From assembly GCA_025370845.1 (NCBI GenBank), contig JAMXFF010000050.1, forward strand, positions 1 through 52,674: a stretch of 52,674 nt of DNA, given 5' to 3'. The notes under the pieces were generated by a model. That model did no database searches. It was not told the DNA's origin and worked only from the letters and a program-made list of their open reading frames with translations. This document shows, piece after piece, positions 8,155 to 17,876 of the stretch. Source of the stretch: Laspinema palackyanum D2a (GTDB lineage: Bacteria; Cyanobacteriota; Cyanobacteriia; Cyanobacteriales; Laspinemataceae). A program made the position numbers and the translations under genes. Every line of letters starts with the position of its first letter. The first letter of the stretch is position 1.

Positions 8155-9654
8155 ATGAGTCAAATTTTTGTTAATTTTAACCCAACGGTCGTGACGATCG
8201 CCATTGTGGGGACGATGGGGGTTTCTATGCCAGTGGCGATCGCTCAACTGAACCAGCAGCAGGTGTCAGCAATGGCCGAACAGGTAACCGTCCTGATTGA
8301 GGGACAAAATCCCGGATCTGGAGTGATTATTGGTCAATCCGGGGATTCCTACTTTGTTCTCACGGCCAAGCACGTTGTCGCCACCCCGGATGAATATTAC
8401 ATTGTTACCCCGGATCAACAAAAATATCCCATCGACTATCAACGAATTAATAAGATACTAGACGCTGATTTAGCAGTCGTTCAGTTTACCAGTGATCGCA
8501 GCTATGACTTGGCAAAGATCGGAAATTCGGATCAAGTCAGCCAAGGGGATACTGTATATATTGCGGGATGGCCGCATCCTGGGGAAGCAATCACAGACCG
8601 GATTTTTCAACTCACAAGCGGGACCGTTTCAGGGCGATCGCCCTCAGAAACTTCCGACGGGTATGAATTAGTTTATACCAATATTACCCGTTCCGGGATG
8701 AGTGGTGGTCCTGCATTTAATCAAAATGGTGAATTAATTGGCATTCATGGACAATCCGAGGGACAAAATATTTATAATCCTGATACGGGGGATATGGTGT
8801 CTGTTAAGGCGGGATTTAATTTAGGCATTCCCTTAGCGATCTTTATACAATTAAACGAACCCAACCCTTTACCGCCCAATCCTAGCTTTGCCAAACCCCT
8901 GACCGATGCAGCAATCCAAGCATTAGGAGACAACCGCGTGACTGATGCAATCAGATTATACAAGCGGGCGACGGAAGTGAATCCGGAGTATTTAGAGGCG
9001 ATATTTGGACTCGGACAGGCGTACTACGAATCCGGCGATCAGAACATGGCGTTGAGTCAGTTTCAAAAAACGGTAGAATTAACTCGCGCTGAAATGAACC
9101 GACTCCGAACCCTCAGTACAATGGAAATGGTAGCCTACAATAATCAAGTGAATGCAGAATTAGCTTTAGGGACGCTGTTGTTTACCTCCGGCGATCGCCT
9201 TGAGGGATTAAATCTGCTCGTGGGTCTTTTGCAATACAATAATCAAATGGTGAGAGACAAACTCTTTCAACCCGATTTTGCGAGTAGTCGTCTGCTCAGT
9301 GATGCAGTCCCCCTGCAACAGTATGGGGAGAAAATCCTATCCACCACAGCGGGTAAATTACCTTTGGAATTCAATCAGGGACAGGTTCTGTACGAACTGG
9401 GACAAGTTCAGGCAGCAATTCCCTATTTTCAAAGTCTCCTGGAAAAACATACAAATGACCCCCGAGTTATGTTAGCACTTGCGATCGCCTTACAGGAAAC
9501 CGGCCAAAGCGATCGGGCCGATGTCTTACTGCAGGAGATGCAAACGGAACAATCTCAGCACATAGTGACGGGGGAACCTGGAGGATGGTTGGGCATTTTT
9601 TGGAGCGATCGGCTGATTGAAAAAGCTCGAATATTGATTCCGCCTCAGAGGTAA
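8155..9654 (+). CDS. Exported trypsin-like serine protease with TPR repeats
   Basis: This 499-residue protein has a leader (about 10-30, VAIA-type end), then a trypsin-fold domain with H73 (TAKHVVA), D105 (DADLAVVQF) and S183 (SGMSGGPAF). TPR-like helical pairs begin around 255 (ALGDNRVTDAIRLYKRATEVNPEYLEA cut here by position: about 262-290). Further TPRs lie near 400-470. It is the second paralogue of the protease trio. Here TPRs replace the WD40 propeller of the first. It probably works in the periplasm or at the cell surface, with TPRs binding partner proteins. Confidence 0.92.
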   Translation: MSQIFVNFNPTVVTIAIVGTMGVSMPVAIAQLNQQQVSAMAEQVTVLIEGQNPGSGVIIGQSGDSYFVLTAKHVVATPDEYYIVTPDQQKYPIDYQRINKILDADLAVVQFTSDRSYDLAKIGNSDQVSQGDTVYIAGWPHPGEAITDRIFQLTSGTVSGRSPSETSDGYELVYTNITRSGMSGGPAFNQNGELIGIHGQSEGQNIYNPDTGDMVSVKAGFNLGIPLAIFIQLNEPNPLPPNPSFAKPLTDAAIQALGDNRVTDAIRLYKRATEVNPEYLEAIFGLGQAYYESGDQNMALSQFQKTVELTRAEMNRLRTLSTMEMVAYNNQVNAELALGTLLFTSGDRLEGLNLLVGLLQYNNQMVRDKLFQPDFASSRLLSDAVPLQQYGEKILSTTAGKLPLEFNQGQVLYELGQVQAAIPYFQSLLEKHTNDPRVMLALAIALQETGQSDRADVLLQEMQTEQSQHIVTGEPGGWLGIFWSDRLIEKARILIPPQR

Positions 9655-9731
9655 AAATCCCTGGTGTATCTAAATTTTACCGCCCTTCTTCTCTCCAAAA
9701 CTCCGTCCCCTTATCCCCTTTGATAACCCTG

Positions 9732-12242
9732 ATGATTCAGCGCACTTTAACCCTCTTTTCCCTTTGCACTGCCGCCCTTCTCACCCTGGAATTAGCGGGG
9801 TTCACCCAAGCGGCCCATTTACAAACCCTCCCTCCGTCTTCCCTCGCCCAGATTCAAGTTACTCAATCTGATATTGCCACCCTGACGCAGCTAGTTACGG
9901 TGGTAATCAACGGCCAAAATCCCGGTTCAGGAGTGCTGATTGGCAAGCAAGGTAATACCTATACGGTGTTAACCGCCAATCATGTGGTTGCCAGTCTCGA
10001 TGAGTATCAAATTGTCACGGCAGATGGGGTACAACATCCGCTTGATTATACCACAGTTCGGCGATTACCGAATTTAGATTTAGCCTTGGTTCAGTTTACC
10101 AGCAACCAACGCTATGAGCTCGCCCAGATAGGAGATTCCGATATCGCCCAACCGGGAACATCGGTATATATCGCGGGATGGCCCCATCCGGGACTTGCCA
10201 TTACGGAACGGATCTTTCAAATTACTCAGGGTCAAATTTCTGGGCGATCGCAGTCAGGAACCGAGTCCGGATATGAACTGGTTTATACCAATATCACGCG
10301 ATCGGGAATGAGTGGCGGTCCCGTTTTAGATAGCTTGGGTCGTCTAATAGGCATTCATGGACGCGCTGAGGGACAAGCTATTTATAATCCCGACACCGGA
10401 GATACGGTAGATATCAAATCCGGGTTTAATTTAGGCATTCCCCTGGATACCTTTATAGAATCCATTGAAGCGATGGACCCAACAATTTTATCCAGTAACC
10501 CTTCCTTTGCTTATCCCCTTTCAAAACAGGCCGATCGCCAGTTAATTGCCAACCAAATTCAACCGGCAATCGCCCAATATCAAAGAATTTTAGCCATAGA
10601 CCCGAATTATCTCCCGGCAGTCTTTGGCGTGGGACAAGCGCAGTATGAAGCGGGAGACACATCAGAGGCAATTGCCCAATTTCGCCAGGTCATTGATTCA
10701 GCAATTAAGAGGAGTATCCAACTTCAAACTCTTTCTTATTTCCCCCAACAGGAACTCTTTTTAGTCCAACTCAACGAGGTCATAGGGAACGCCCAAGTCG
10801 CCCTCGCCAGTGCTTTGGATGCCAGTGGCGAACAGGAAACAGCTCTTGCCTTCGTCTTTGAACTCTTGCAAAACCCCGAAAATTGGCGGGGGAGAGCAAC
10901 GTTATTGCAACCCAATTTCCCGGGATCTCGCCTCCAAGCAGATGCCCAAAATCTTGCTGCTACAGGACAAGAAATGGTCACCCAAGGGTTAGAGTATTTA
11001 CCCACAGAATTAAACCTTGCTCAAGCGCTTTATGACCGGGGTCGAGTGCAAGAGGCGATTCCTTATTTAGAAACTTTATTTCAAGAGAATCCCCAGGATG
11101 CCCCTCGGAAAATCGCCTTAGCAGCTGCTTTAAATGCCACCGGAAATCGCGAACGGGCAAACCGTTTGGTTTCCGAGTTGCAGTCGGAGTATTCGGGCCA
11201 ATTTGGAGATGAGGACTTTGATTTTTTGTTGATGGGACTGTGGAGTAGTCGCCTGCGGGAAGATGTCACGGAAATTTTAGCTTACTATCGCCCCAGTGAT
11301 AACCGCCCAACTTCCTCACAATTTTCTAACAGTACCCTGTTACATTCTGCCGAAGATGGCGATCGCGCTGATATCGAATTCTTATCCCTCTCTCGCGATG
11401 GCAAAATCCTCGTCAGTACCAATGGCGAAGGGACAATTAAAGTCTGGGATATTGAGAAAGGAACCGTTCGTCATACCTTCTCCTGGACAGGTAACTTCCG
11501 GGATGCGATCGCCCTCAGTCCTGATGGACGGTTACTTGCGGCAGGCATCTGGGACGATACCGATAATACCGCCAAAGTTCAACTCTGGGATACTCACACC
11601 GGCGAAGCAGTGCGAACCCTCACTCACCTCAGTGATGGAATTACCGCAGTCGCCTTCAGTCCCAACAGTCAAACCCTCGCCAGTAGTGCCAAGAATATTA
11701 TACTCTGGAATGTGAATACCGGACAAGTGCTCCATACCTTGCCGGGGAACGCACCTTACTCCAGTTATTCCCTCGCCTTCAGTCCCGATGGCAACCGTCT
11801 CGGCAGCAGCAGTGTGGAACTGATCCAACTCTGGAATTCCACCAGTGGCGAACAGGTGAACCGCATCGAACTCTCCGGGGAACATATTGTCAATGGACTG
11901 ATATTTAGTCCCCAGGGTAATCTCCTCCTCAGTCAAACGGATAGCGGCATTCAGTTTTGGAATCCCAGCACTGGGACTGCCGTCAGTCGCCTTCTTGAGG
12001 GTCAAAAATACGCTTTGAGTCCCGATGGACAAACCTTGGCCCTTTGTGCGGGAAGCGAAATTTCCCTCGTCAATATCGCCTCAACCCAAGTGGTCCGGAC
12101 CCTGCCGAACCCCTCACGTTGTTACAATCTGGTATTTTTACCCGACGGCAAAACCCTGGTCAGTGGGGGAGATGGCGGTAACATTGAGCTATGGGATATC
12201 AATACCCCAACAACTCGGAACCCCTCCCCGGCCCTCCCCTAA
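9732..12242 (+). CDS. Exported trypsin-like serine protease with TPR and WD40 modules
   Basis: The ATG at 9732 is preferred to a TTG 12 bases upstream, giving 836 residues. A leader (about 3-30) is followed by a protease domain with H84 (TANHVVA), D116 (NLDLALVQF) and S194 (SGMSGGPVL). TPR-like helices span about 245-500 and seven degenerate WD40 blades about 535-830. Architecturally it is the sum of the two preceding paralogues: protease + TPR of the second and propeller of the first. It follows the second by 77 bp. The C-terminal codons and stop lie in a GC-rich palindrome, so the last residues (NPSPALP) come from repeat DNA. Confidence 0.92.
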   Translation: MIQRTLTLFSLCTAALLTLELAGFTQAAHLQTLPPSSLAQIQVTQSDIATLTQLVTVVINGQNPGSGVLIGKQGNTYTVLTANHVVASLDEYQIVTADGVQHPLDYTTVRRLPNLDLALVQFTSNQRYELAQIGDSDIAQPGTSVYIAGWPHPGLAITERIFQITQGQISGRSQSGTESGYELVYTNITRSGMSGGPVLDSLGRLIGIHGRAEGQAIYNPDTGDTVDIKSGFNLGIPLDTFIESIEAMDPTILSSNPSFAYPLSKQADRQLIANQIQPAIAQYQRILAIDPNYLPAVFGVGQAQYEAGDTSEAIAQFRQVIDSAIKRSIQLQTLSYFPQQELFLVQLNEVIGNAQVALASALDASGEQETALAFVFELLQNPENWRGRATLLQPNFPGSRLQADAQNLAATGQEMVTQGLEYLPTELNLAQALYDRGRVQEAIPYLETLFQENPQDAPRKIALAAALNATGNRERANRLVSELQSEYSGQFGDEDFDFLLMGLWSSRLREDVTEILAYYRPSDNRPTSSQFSNSTLLHSAEDGDRADIEFLSLSRDGKILVSTNGEGTIKVWDIEKGTVRHTFSWTGNFRDAIALSPDGRLLAAGIWDDTDNTAKVQLWDTHTGEAVRTLTHLSDGITAVAFSPNSQTLASSAKNIILWNVNTGQVLHTLPGNAPYSSYSLAFSPDGNRLGSSSVELIQLWNSTSGEQVNRIELSGEHIVNGLIFSPQGNLLLSQTDSGIQFWNPSTGTAVSRLLEGQKYALSPDGQTLALCAGSEISLVNIASTQVVRTLPNPSRCYNLVFLPDGKTLVSGGDGGNIELWDINTPTTRNPSPALP

Positions 12243-12272
12243 GAGGAGAGGGAGAATCAAGAATTTTTTTTA
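12232..12272 (+). terminator. Possible terminator overlapping the end of the third protease gene
   Basis: CCCTCCCCT-AAG-AGGAGAGGG (12232-12252) is followed after about 10 bases by a run of eight or nine T residues (12263-12271). The stem includes the stop codon. The gap before the T-run makes this a weak terminator. Confidence 0.4.
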
Positions 12273-12342
12273 GGGCGGGAGTGGACCGAAAACATATATG
12301 TTAATTAACATCTTCAATGTATCTGAGGTATAGTGATTAGTG

Positions 12343-13125
12343 ATGAGAGGAGAAGTGAAACCACAATTATTTGCGTTAACGATTCTGTTCCTATCACTGG
12401 GGTGGATGGGACTGACTCGCGCCGAAAATGCGACTCACCTCCAGCAATTGCGGCAAACCAATCAATGTCCGAATTGTGATCTGCGCGGGGCCAATTTGTC
12501 TCGGGTTCAACTCAGAGGGGTAAATCTCACGGGTAGCAATCTCACGGGGGCGGATTTTAGCTATGCTGACTTGGAAAATAGTGACTTGCGCGGGGCGAAT
12601 CTCACCGGGGTGAATTTTAATGGGACCATTCTCTCCGGTGCTCGCCTCGATCGCACAACCCAAATTGATGACAAATGGCGAATGGTCTGGGAACTCGTCT
12701 CCCAAGGGGCGCGGGGACGGGATATTTCCGGGGCTGACTTATCTCATGCCTATCTACATAATGTGAATTTCAGTGGGGCAAATTTGGCGGGGTCTAACTT
12801 AACTCAGGCTGAATTAAATGGTTGTAACTTAAATAGTGCGAATTTAAGGGAGGCTAACCTCACAAGTTCTAATTTAAGCCGTGCTAATCTCACGAATGCC
12901 AACTTAAAAGCGGCAAATTTACAGGAGGCTAATTTGCAGGGGGCGGATCTAAGTGCGGCAGACTTGAGCGATGCCGATTTGCGGGGGGCGGATTTAACTC
13001 GCGCGGATTTGCGAATGGATTCGGTTTGGGGATATACTCGGTTACGCGGGGCCAATCTGGATGGGGTGAATGTCTGTGATGCGGTGATGGATGATGGGTT
13101 AAAAGTGGAGTTGAATTGTCGGTGA
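12343..13125 (+). CDS. Exported pentapeptide-repeat protein
   Basis: This 260-residue protein (ATG at 12343; a GTG lies one codon earlier) has a signal peptide ending near LTRAE. Two blocks of A(D/N)LXX pentapeptides follow (about 40-103 and 127-240), which form a right-handed quadrilateral beta-helix. Between them is a non-repeat insert (TQIDDKWRMVWELVSQGARG) that recurs in cyanobacterial pentapeptide proteins. It has no catalytic domain; a scaffold or interaction role is likely. It lies 100 bp after the last protease gene and 145 bp before the CHAT gene, all on the same strand. Confidence 0.9.
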   Translation: MRGEVKPQLFALTILFLSLGWMGLTRAENATHLQQLRQTNQCPNCDLRGANLSRVQLRGVNLTGSNLTGADFSYADLENSDLRGANLTGVNFNGTILSGARLDRTTQIDDKWRMVWELVSQGARGRDISGADLSHAYLHNVNFSGANLAGSNLTQAELNGCNLNSANLREANLTSSNLSRANLTNANLKAANLQEANLQGADLSAADLSDADLRGADLTRADLRMDSVWGYTRLRGANLDGVNVCDAVMDDGLKVELNCR

Positions 13126-13270
13126 GGTCATTGAGGGGCGATCGACGCTATAACAGAATAACAGAAATAGAATCCCCAAGCACCGGAGAAAGGGCCAAAA
13201 AGCCGCTTTCTTGTCCCTGGGCTCTCATACTATCCCGATGCTCTAGTCATGTTAACCCCAAGGTAGTCTC

Positions 13271-16200
13271 ATGCAGTTCCCTTTCAGTCGTCTTACGTTC
13301 ATTCCGGCGATCGCCTTGCTGTCGGTCCCTGCATCCGGATTCTCTGCGCCTCTGTTGCCGCAAATCCCCCCGGTGAATAGGTCCGAACCCTCTAGCGAAC
13401 TCCTCCATGATACCCATCCCCTCCTGGAACAGGGAATCGAGCAATTTCGCCAGGGAGATTTTCAAACCGCCTTGCAAACCTATCAACAAGTCTTACAGCG
13501 ACATTCCCTCCAAGGCGATCGCCTCCAAATGGCGGCTGCTATGACTCAGATTGGGGAAGTTTATACTGCCCTGAGTGATTATACCAAAGCTCTCGAACAA
13601 TTAGAATCTGCCCTAGCCATTCGCGAGGAATTGAACGATCGCCCGGGAGTGGGAGAAACCCTCAATCATCTCGGGTTTGTGTACAGTCGCTTAGGAGACT
13701 ATCCCCAGGCGCTACAACGGCATGAACAAGCGCTAGAAATTGCCCAAACCTTGAACAATCGCCCCATTGAAGGGGAAGCCTTACATCACATTGCCGCAGT
13801 GTATGCGGCAACGGGAGAGTATCAAAAAGCGGTGCAATTGTATCAAGAAGCCCTCGTCATTCGTCAGGAAGTGGGGGATAAACGAGATGAAGGACGGACC
13901 TTGAATAATCTTGGGGGCCTGTATTACAATCTGGGAGAAGCCCAACGGGCTTTAGATTTGTATGAACAAGCGCTGAAATTGCGAGAAGAAATTGGCGATC
14001 GCGCGGGAGTGGCGCGGTTATTAAGTAATATCGGGTTGTTATATCGCCAATTCGGCCAAGGCGATCGGGCCTTGTCATACTATGAACAAGCCTTACCGAT
14101 TTTAACAGAAATTGGAGACAAATCCAGCTTAGGCAATACTTTAAATGGATTAGGGGTACTCTATGAAGAACGAGGAGACTATCAACAAGCCTTGTCCGTT
14201 TACAATCAATCCTTAGCCATTGCCGAAGAAATCGGCGATCGCCCCGGCATGAGTAAAACCCTGGACAATGTAGGGGGAATTTATTATAGCCTGGGTCAAT
14301 ATCCCCAAGCCCTGACCTTTTATGAACGGTCCCTAAGCCTCCGCCAAAGCCTCGGCGATCGTCCCGGCATGGGAAATATTTTGAATAATTTAGGCGGGCT
14401 TTATTACAGTTTAGGGGAGTATCCCGAAGCCTTAGAAGCTTTACAAAAAGCGTTAATCATTCGCCAAGAAATCGGAGATAAATCCGGAGAAAGCCGTAAT
14501 TTAGATGCGATTGCGATCGTCTATGAAAAGCTCGGTCAATATACCGAAGCCTTAGACCATTATCAACAAGCCTTAGAAATTGCCAACGCCATTGGCGACC
14601 CCACCGCCCAAGGCAATGCCCTCGAACATATTGGCGGGGTTTACCTCAGTTTAGGACAAACAGTCCAATCCCTAGAATTTTTACAACAAGCCCTACAAAC
14701 CTTTCAACGCATTGGCGATCGCGTTGGCATCGGACGGACCCTGAATAGTATTGCTTCCCTCTATTATCGCCTGAAACAATATCCCCAATCCTTGGAATTT
14801 CTCCAACAAAGTCTCCAAATTTTAAGAGAAACCGGAGACAAAGCCGGAGAAGCGATCGCCCTGGCTAATTTAGGCAGAATTTTCCAAGAACAAGAAGATA
14901 TTGTCTTAGCCACTGCCTTTTATAAAAAAGCAGTCAACCTTCATGAATCCATCCGGAAAGACATCCGAGTGCTGTCAATGGAACGGCAACAATCTTTTAC
15001 CGAAACCGTAGCCGAAACCTATCGTCATTTATCCGATTTATTGCTCCGGCAAGACCGCATTTTAGAAGCCCAACAAGTCCTCGACTTATTAAAAATTCAA
15101 GAACTGGATGAATACCTGCAAAATGTTCGTGGCAACGAACAAACCGCCTCCGGAGTCCAGTTTTTACCGGAAGAAGAAAAACTCGCCGAGGAATATTTGA
15201 CCCTTCAAGGACAGGCGATCGAACTGGGGGAAGAATTAAGCCAATTACAAAGCATTCCAGAGCCCGAACGAACCCCAGAACAGCAAGCACGGATTGCCGA
15301 ACTGGACCGCACCTTGCAAACCCTGCGCCAAAAATTTGACCGTTTTCTCGAAAGTCCCGAAATCATCGAAATTGCCGCTGAAATTTCCCGCAAAACCAGT
15401 GGAGAAAACCTGGATTTAACCAATATAGCGCAATTGCAAGCCTCATTGAAACAGTTAAACCAAAAGGCAGTCTTGCTCTATCCCCTGATTTTAGAAGACC
15501 GCATCGAACTCATTTTAATTACGCCTGATAGTCCCCCCCTTCATCGGTCAGTGGCGGTAAACAAAGCCAATTTAAGCCGAGGCATTACGGAGTTTAGAAC
15601 TGCCCTCACCGTCCCCTCCAAACGAGCCAATACTGATATTCCTAAAGTGGCAGCCAAGCAGTTATATAATTGGCTAATTGAACCCTTTCAAAGTGAACTG
15701 GATCGTTTAGAGGTAGAAACCATTATTTATGCTCCTGATGGGCTGTTACGTTATATTCCCTTAGCCGCCTTGTATGATGGAGAAAAGTGGCTGGCCCAGC
15801 GGTATCAAATTAATAATATTACGGCGGCTTCTTTAACCAACTTCAATGTTGCTCCCCCAAAAGACCTAAAAATATTAGCGGGTGCATTTACTCAAGGCAC
15901 TTATAGTGTAGAAGTGGGAACGCGACAATTAGCGTTTTCTGGGTTACCTTTTGCGGGAAAAGAAGTAGAAAATTTGGCGGCAACTATCCCGGGAACCATG
16001 AAACTCATTGATTTGGACTTTAACCGGAGTGCCACCACCTCGGGAATGAGCGATCGCAATGTGATTCATTTAGCCACTCACGCCGCCTTTGTCAACGGTC
16101 AACCGGAAGATTCATTTATCATGTTAGGCGATGGCGATCGCATCACCTTACGCGACTTAGAAGACTGGTCCTTACCCAATGTCGATTTAATCGTCCTCAG

Positions 16201-16480
16201 CGCCTGTCAAACCGCAATGGGAGGACAAATGGGGGACGGAACAGAAATCCTGGGATTTGGCTATCAAATGCAAAAAGTCGGTGCAAAAGCTGCCGTCGCC
16301 TCTTTATGGTCCGTAGATGATGGTGGAACTCAAGCCCTGATGACTGCTTTTTATAATAGTTTAAAAACTGGCAATAACAAAAGTGCCGCACTTCAAGCCG
16401 CTCAACTTGCCTTACTAGAAAGCGATTACAATCATCCCTATTATTGGGCTTCTTTTATCCTAATTGGCAATGGGTTTTAA
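13271..16480 (+). CDS. Exported TPR-CHAT caspase-like protein
   Basis: This 1069-residue protein begins with a signal peptide (FIPAIALLSVPASGFSAP). About twelve to thirteen TPRs of 40-residue pitch follow (about 50-560; 120-bp periodicity is visible in the DNA, with GDR/GDK-rich loops of the kinesin-light-chain type). A helical linker and a C-terminal CHAT domain (about 760-1069) complete it. The CHAT catalytic dyad is present: H937 (IHLATHAAF) and C979 (VLSACQTAMG). CHAT domains are caspase-fold cysteine proteases, as in HetF-associated proteins and separase relatives. The TPRs would recruit substrate or partners. Export of a caspase-like enzyme beside three exported trypsin-like proteases is the notable point. 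Confidence 0.92.
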   Translation: MQFPFSRLTFIPAIALLSVPASGFSAPLLPQIPPVNRSEPSSELLHDTHPLLEQGIEQFRQGDFQTALQTYQQVLQRHSLQGDRLQMAAAMTQIGEVYTALSDYTKALEQLESALAIREELNDRPGVGETLNHLGFVYSRLGDYPQALQRHEQALEIAQTLNNRPIEGEALHHIAAVYAATGEYQKAVQLYQEALVIRQEVGDKRDEGRTLNNLGGLYYNLGEAQRALDLYEQALKLREEIGDRAGVARLLSNIGLLYRQFGQGDRALSYYEQALPILTEIGDKSSLGNTLNGLGVLYEERGDYQQALSVYNQSLAIAEEIGDRPGMSKTLDNVGGIYYSLGQYPQALTFYERSLSLRQSLGDRPGMGNILNNLGGLYYSLGEYPEALEALQKALIIRQEIGDKSGESRNLDAIAIVYEKLGQYTEALDHYQQALEIANAIGDPTAQGNALEHIGGVYLSLGQTVQSLEFLQQALQTFQRIGDRVGIGRTLNSIASLYYRLKQYPQSLEFLQQSLQILRETGDKAGEAIALANLGRIFQEQEDIVLATAFYKKAVNLHESIRKDIRVLSMERQQSFTETVAETYRHLSDLLLRQDRILEAQQVLDLLKIQELDEYLQNVRGNEQTASGVQFLPEEEKLAEEYLTLQGQAIELGEELSQLQSIPEPERTPEQQARIAELDRTLQTLRQKFDRFLESPEIIEIAAEISRKTSGENLDLTNIAQLQASLKQLNQKAVLLYPLILEDRIELILITPDSPPLHRSVAVNKANLSRGITEFRTALTVPSKRANTDIPKVAAKQLYNWLIEPFQSELDRLEVETIIYAPDGLLRYIPLAALYDGEKWLAQRYQINNITAASLTNFNVAPPKDLKILAGAFTQGTYSVEVGTRQLAFSGLPFAGKEVENLAATIPGTMKLIDLDFNRSATTSGMSDRNVIHLATHAAFVNGQPEDSFIMLGDGDRITLRDLEDWSLPNVDLIVLSACQTAMGGQMGDGTEILGFGYQMQKVGAKAAVASLWSVDDGGTQALMTAFYNSLKTGNNKSAALQAAQLALLESDYNHPYYWASFILIGNGF

Positions 16481-16608
16481 GACTATTAAATAAACGCTAT
16501 CATTGGCCTCCATCATTCATTCAAAGGCATTCAAAGGAGAGAATCATCAAATCAAGGAGTGGGAGCATCGGGTTCCCTCCGGTTAATTTACGCCCATGTA
16601 GAAAATCT

Positions 16609-16655
16609 CCCCTAAAGGTAGAAGCGAGCAAGGGAATCGCCTCTACCTTTAGGGG
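16609..16655. repeat. Perfect 14-bp inverted repeat after the CHAT gene
   Basis: CCCCTAAAGGTAGA (16609-16622) pairs perfectly with 16642-16655 across a 19-base loop. No T-run follows, so it is a small palindromic element or a weak transcript-end hairpin. Nothing else stands out in 16481-16848. Confidence 0.6.
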
Positions 16656-16848
16656 GAATTATCAAACTTTGCGTAAGTCCTGAAGGTATCGCCTTTTACA
16701 GACAGAATGATAACCTAAACAGGTATAATTAACCACAAATTAGGTCTATAAACTCGTTTTTTTGTCCTAATGATTGAACAGGAGACCCTTGCTTTAGACC
16801 CAATGTAGATTACACTAACTGAATCAGACTTGAACCCGAGAGAAATAT

Positions 16849-17727
16849 ATGACAATTGCCCTAGAAACTTGGACTCACAACACGATCGCCGTGAATGGAA
16901 TCACCCTGCATTATGTGACCCAAGGGGAAGGACCCTTGATGCTAATGCTCCACGGCTTTCCCGAATTTTGGTATTCTTGGCGACATCAAATCCCCGAATT
17001 TGCCCAAGATTATAAAGTCGTTGCCGTGGATATGCGCGGGTACAACGACAGCGATAAACCTCAAGATTTATCAGCCTATCACATCCAAGAATTAATCAAA
17101 GATATTGAGGGAATTATTACCGGATTGGGGTATGAAAGCTGTGTCTTAGTCGGTCATGATTGGGGAGGGGCGATCGCCTGGTATTTTGCCTACAGTTATC
17201 CCCGGTTAGTGGAAAAACTCATCATCCTCAATATTCCCCATCCCGCCAAATTTGCCGAAGGACTCCGCAGCAACCCTCAGCAAATCCTGAAAAGTTCATA
17301 CACCTTTTTCTTTCAGATTCCCCTTGTCCCCGAGTTACTCTTTCAATTCAATGATTATCAGGCCATTGAAACGGCATTTCAAACCCAGGCTGTGGATAAA
17401 AACGCCTTTTCCCCGGCTGATATTACCGCCTATAAAAATGCTGCCGCCAAACGGGGTGCGCTGACTGCCATGCTCAACTATTACCGGAAAACAATGTGGG
17501 AATTAGTTTTTGACAAAGAGTGGAACGTCTTAGAAGTCCCCACCCTGATGATTTGGGGAGAAAATGATACCGCCCTGGGGAAAGAATTAACCTACGGAAC
17601 TGAATCCTACGTTCGGAATTTACAGATTCGTTATATTCCAAATTGTAGCCATTGGGTACAACAAGAACAACCCGAACGGGTGAATCAGTATATGCGGGAA
17701 TTTTTATCAGCAAGCCTGGAATCCTAA
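16849..17727 (+). CDS. Alpha/beta hydrolase, soluble epoxide hydrolase-like
   Basis: This 292-residue protein contains HGFPEFWYSWRHQ (35-47), the oxyanion-loop signature of soluble epoxide hydrolases, and VGHDWGG (101-107) with D104 as nucleophile rather than serine. NCSHWVQQEQP places the catalytic histidine at H268. Aspartate nucleophiles are used by epoxide hydrolases and haloalkane or haloacetate dehalogenases; the HGFPE-W-SWR motif favours the former. The length is normal and no leader is seen, so it is cytosolic. It ends convergently with the next gene; a structured element lies between. Confidence 0.88.
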   Translation: MTIALETWTHNTIAVNGITLHYVTQGEGPLMLMLHGFPEFWYSWRHQIPEFAQDYKVVAVDMRGYNDSDKPQDLSAYHIQELIKDIEGIITGLGYESCVLVGHDWGGAIAWYFAYSYPRLVEKLIILNIPHPAKFAEGLRSNPQQILKSSYTFFFQIPLVPELLFQFNDYQAIETAFQTQAVDKNAFSPADITAYKNAAAKRGALTAMLNYYRKTMWELVFDKEWNVLEVPTLMIWGENDTALGKELTYGTESYVRNLQIRYIPNCSHWVQQEQPERVNQYMREFLSASLES

Positions 17728-17754
17728 ACGTTTTTTGGGGGTTAAGGGGACTCC

Positions 17755-17857
17755 AAAAAATAAAACATCCAAATGTTCGTAGTAACCCCTTGACGGGGTT
17801 TCTTTAAAGAGGACTCAGTAACGGAGTGACTACGAACGTCTGGATGATTTATTTTTT
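17755..17857. terminator. Cloverleaf-like inverted repeat between convergent genes
   Basis: A-rich 17755-17771 pairs with T-rich 17841-17857 (CATCCA/TGGATG plus A/T arm). GTTCGTAGT pairs with ACTACGAAC inside. Two inner hairpins follow (AACCCC-TTGA-CGGGGTT and ACTC..GAGT). With an A-run on one side and a T-run on the other it can terminate both convergent genes. The GTTCGTAGT/ACTACGAAC arm is the tail of the dispersed 25-bp repeat family seen elsewhere in the window. Confidence 0.6.
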
Positions 17858-17876
17858 GCAATCTCCTTAGAGAAAT

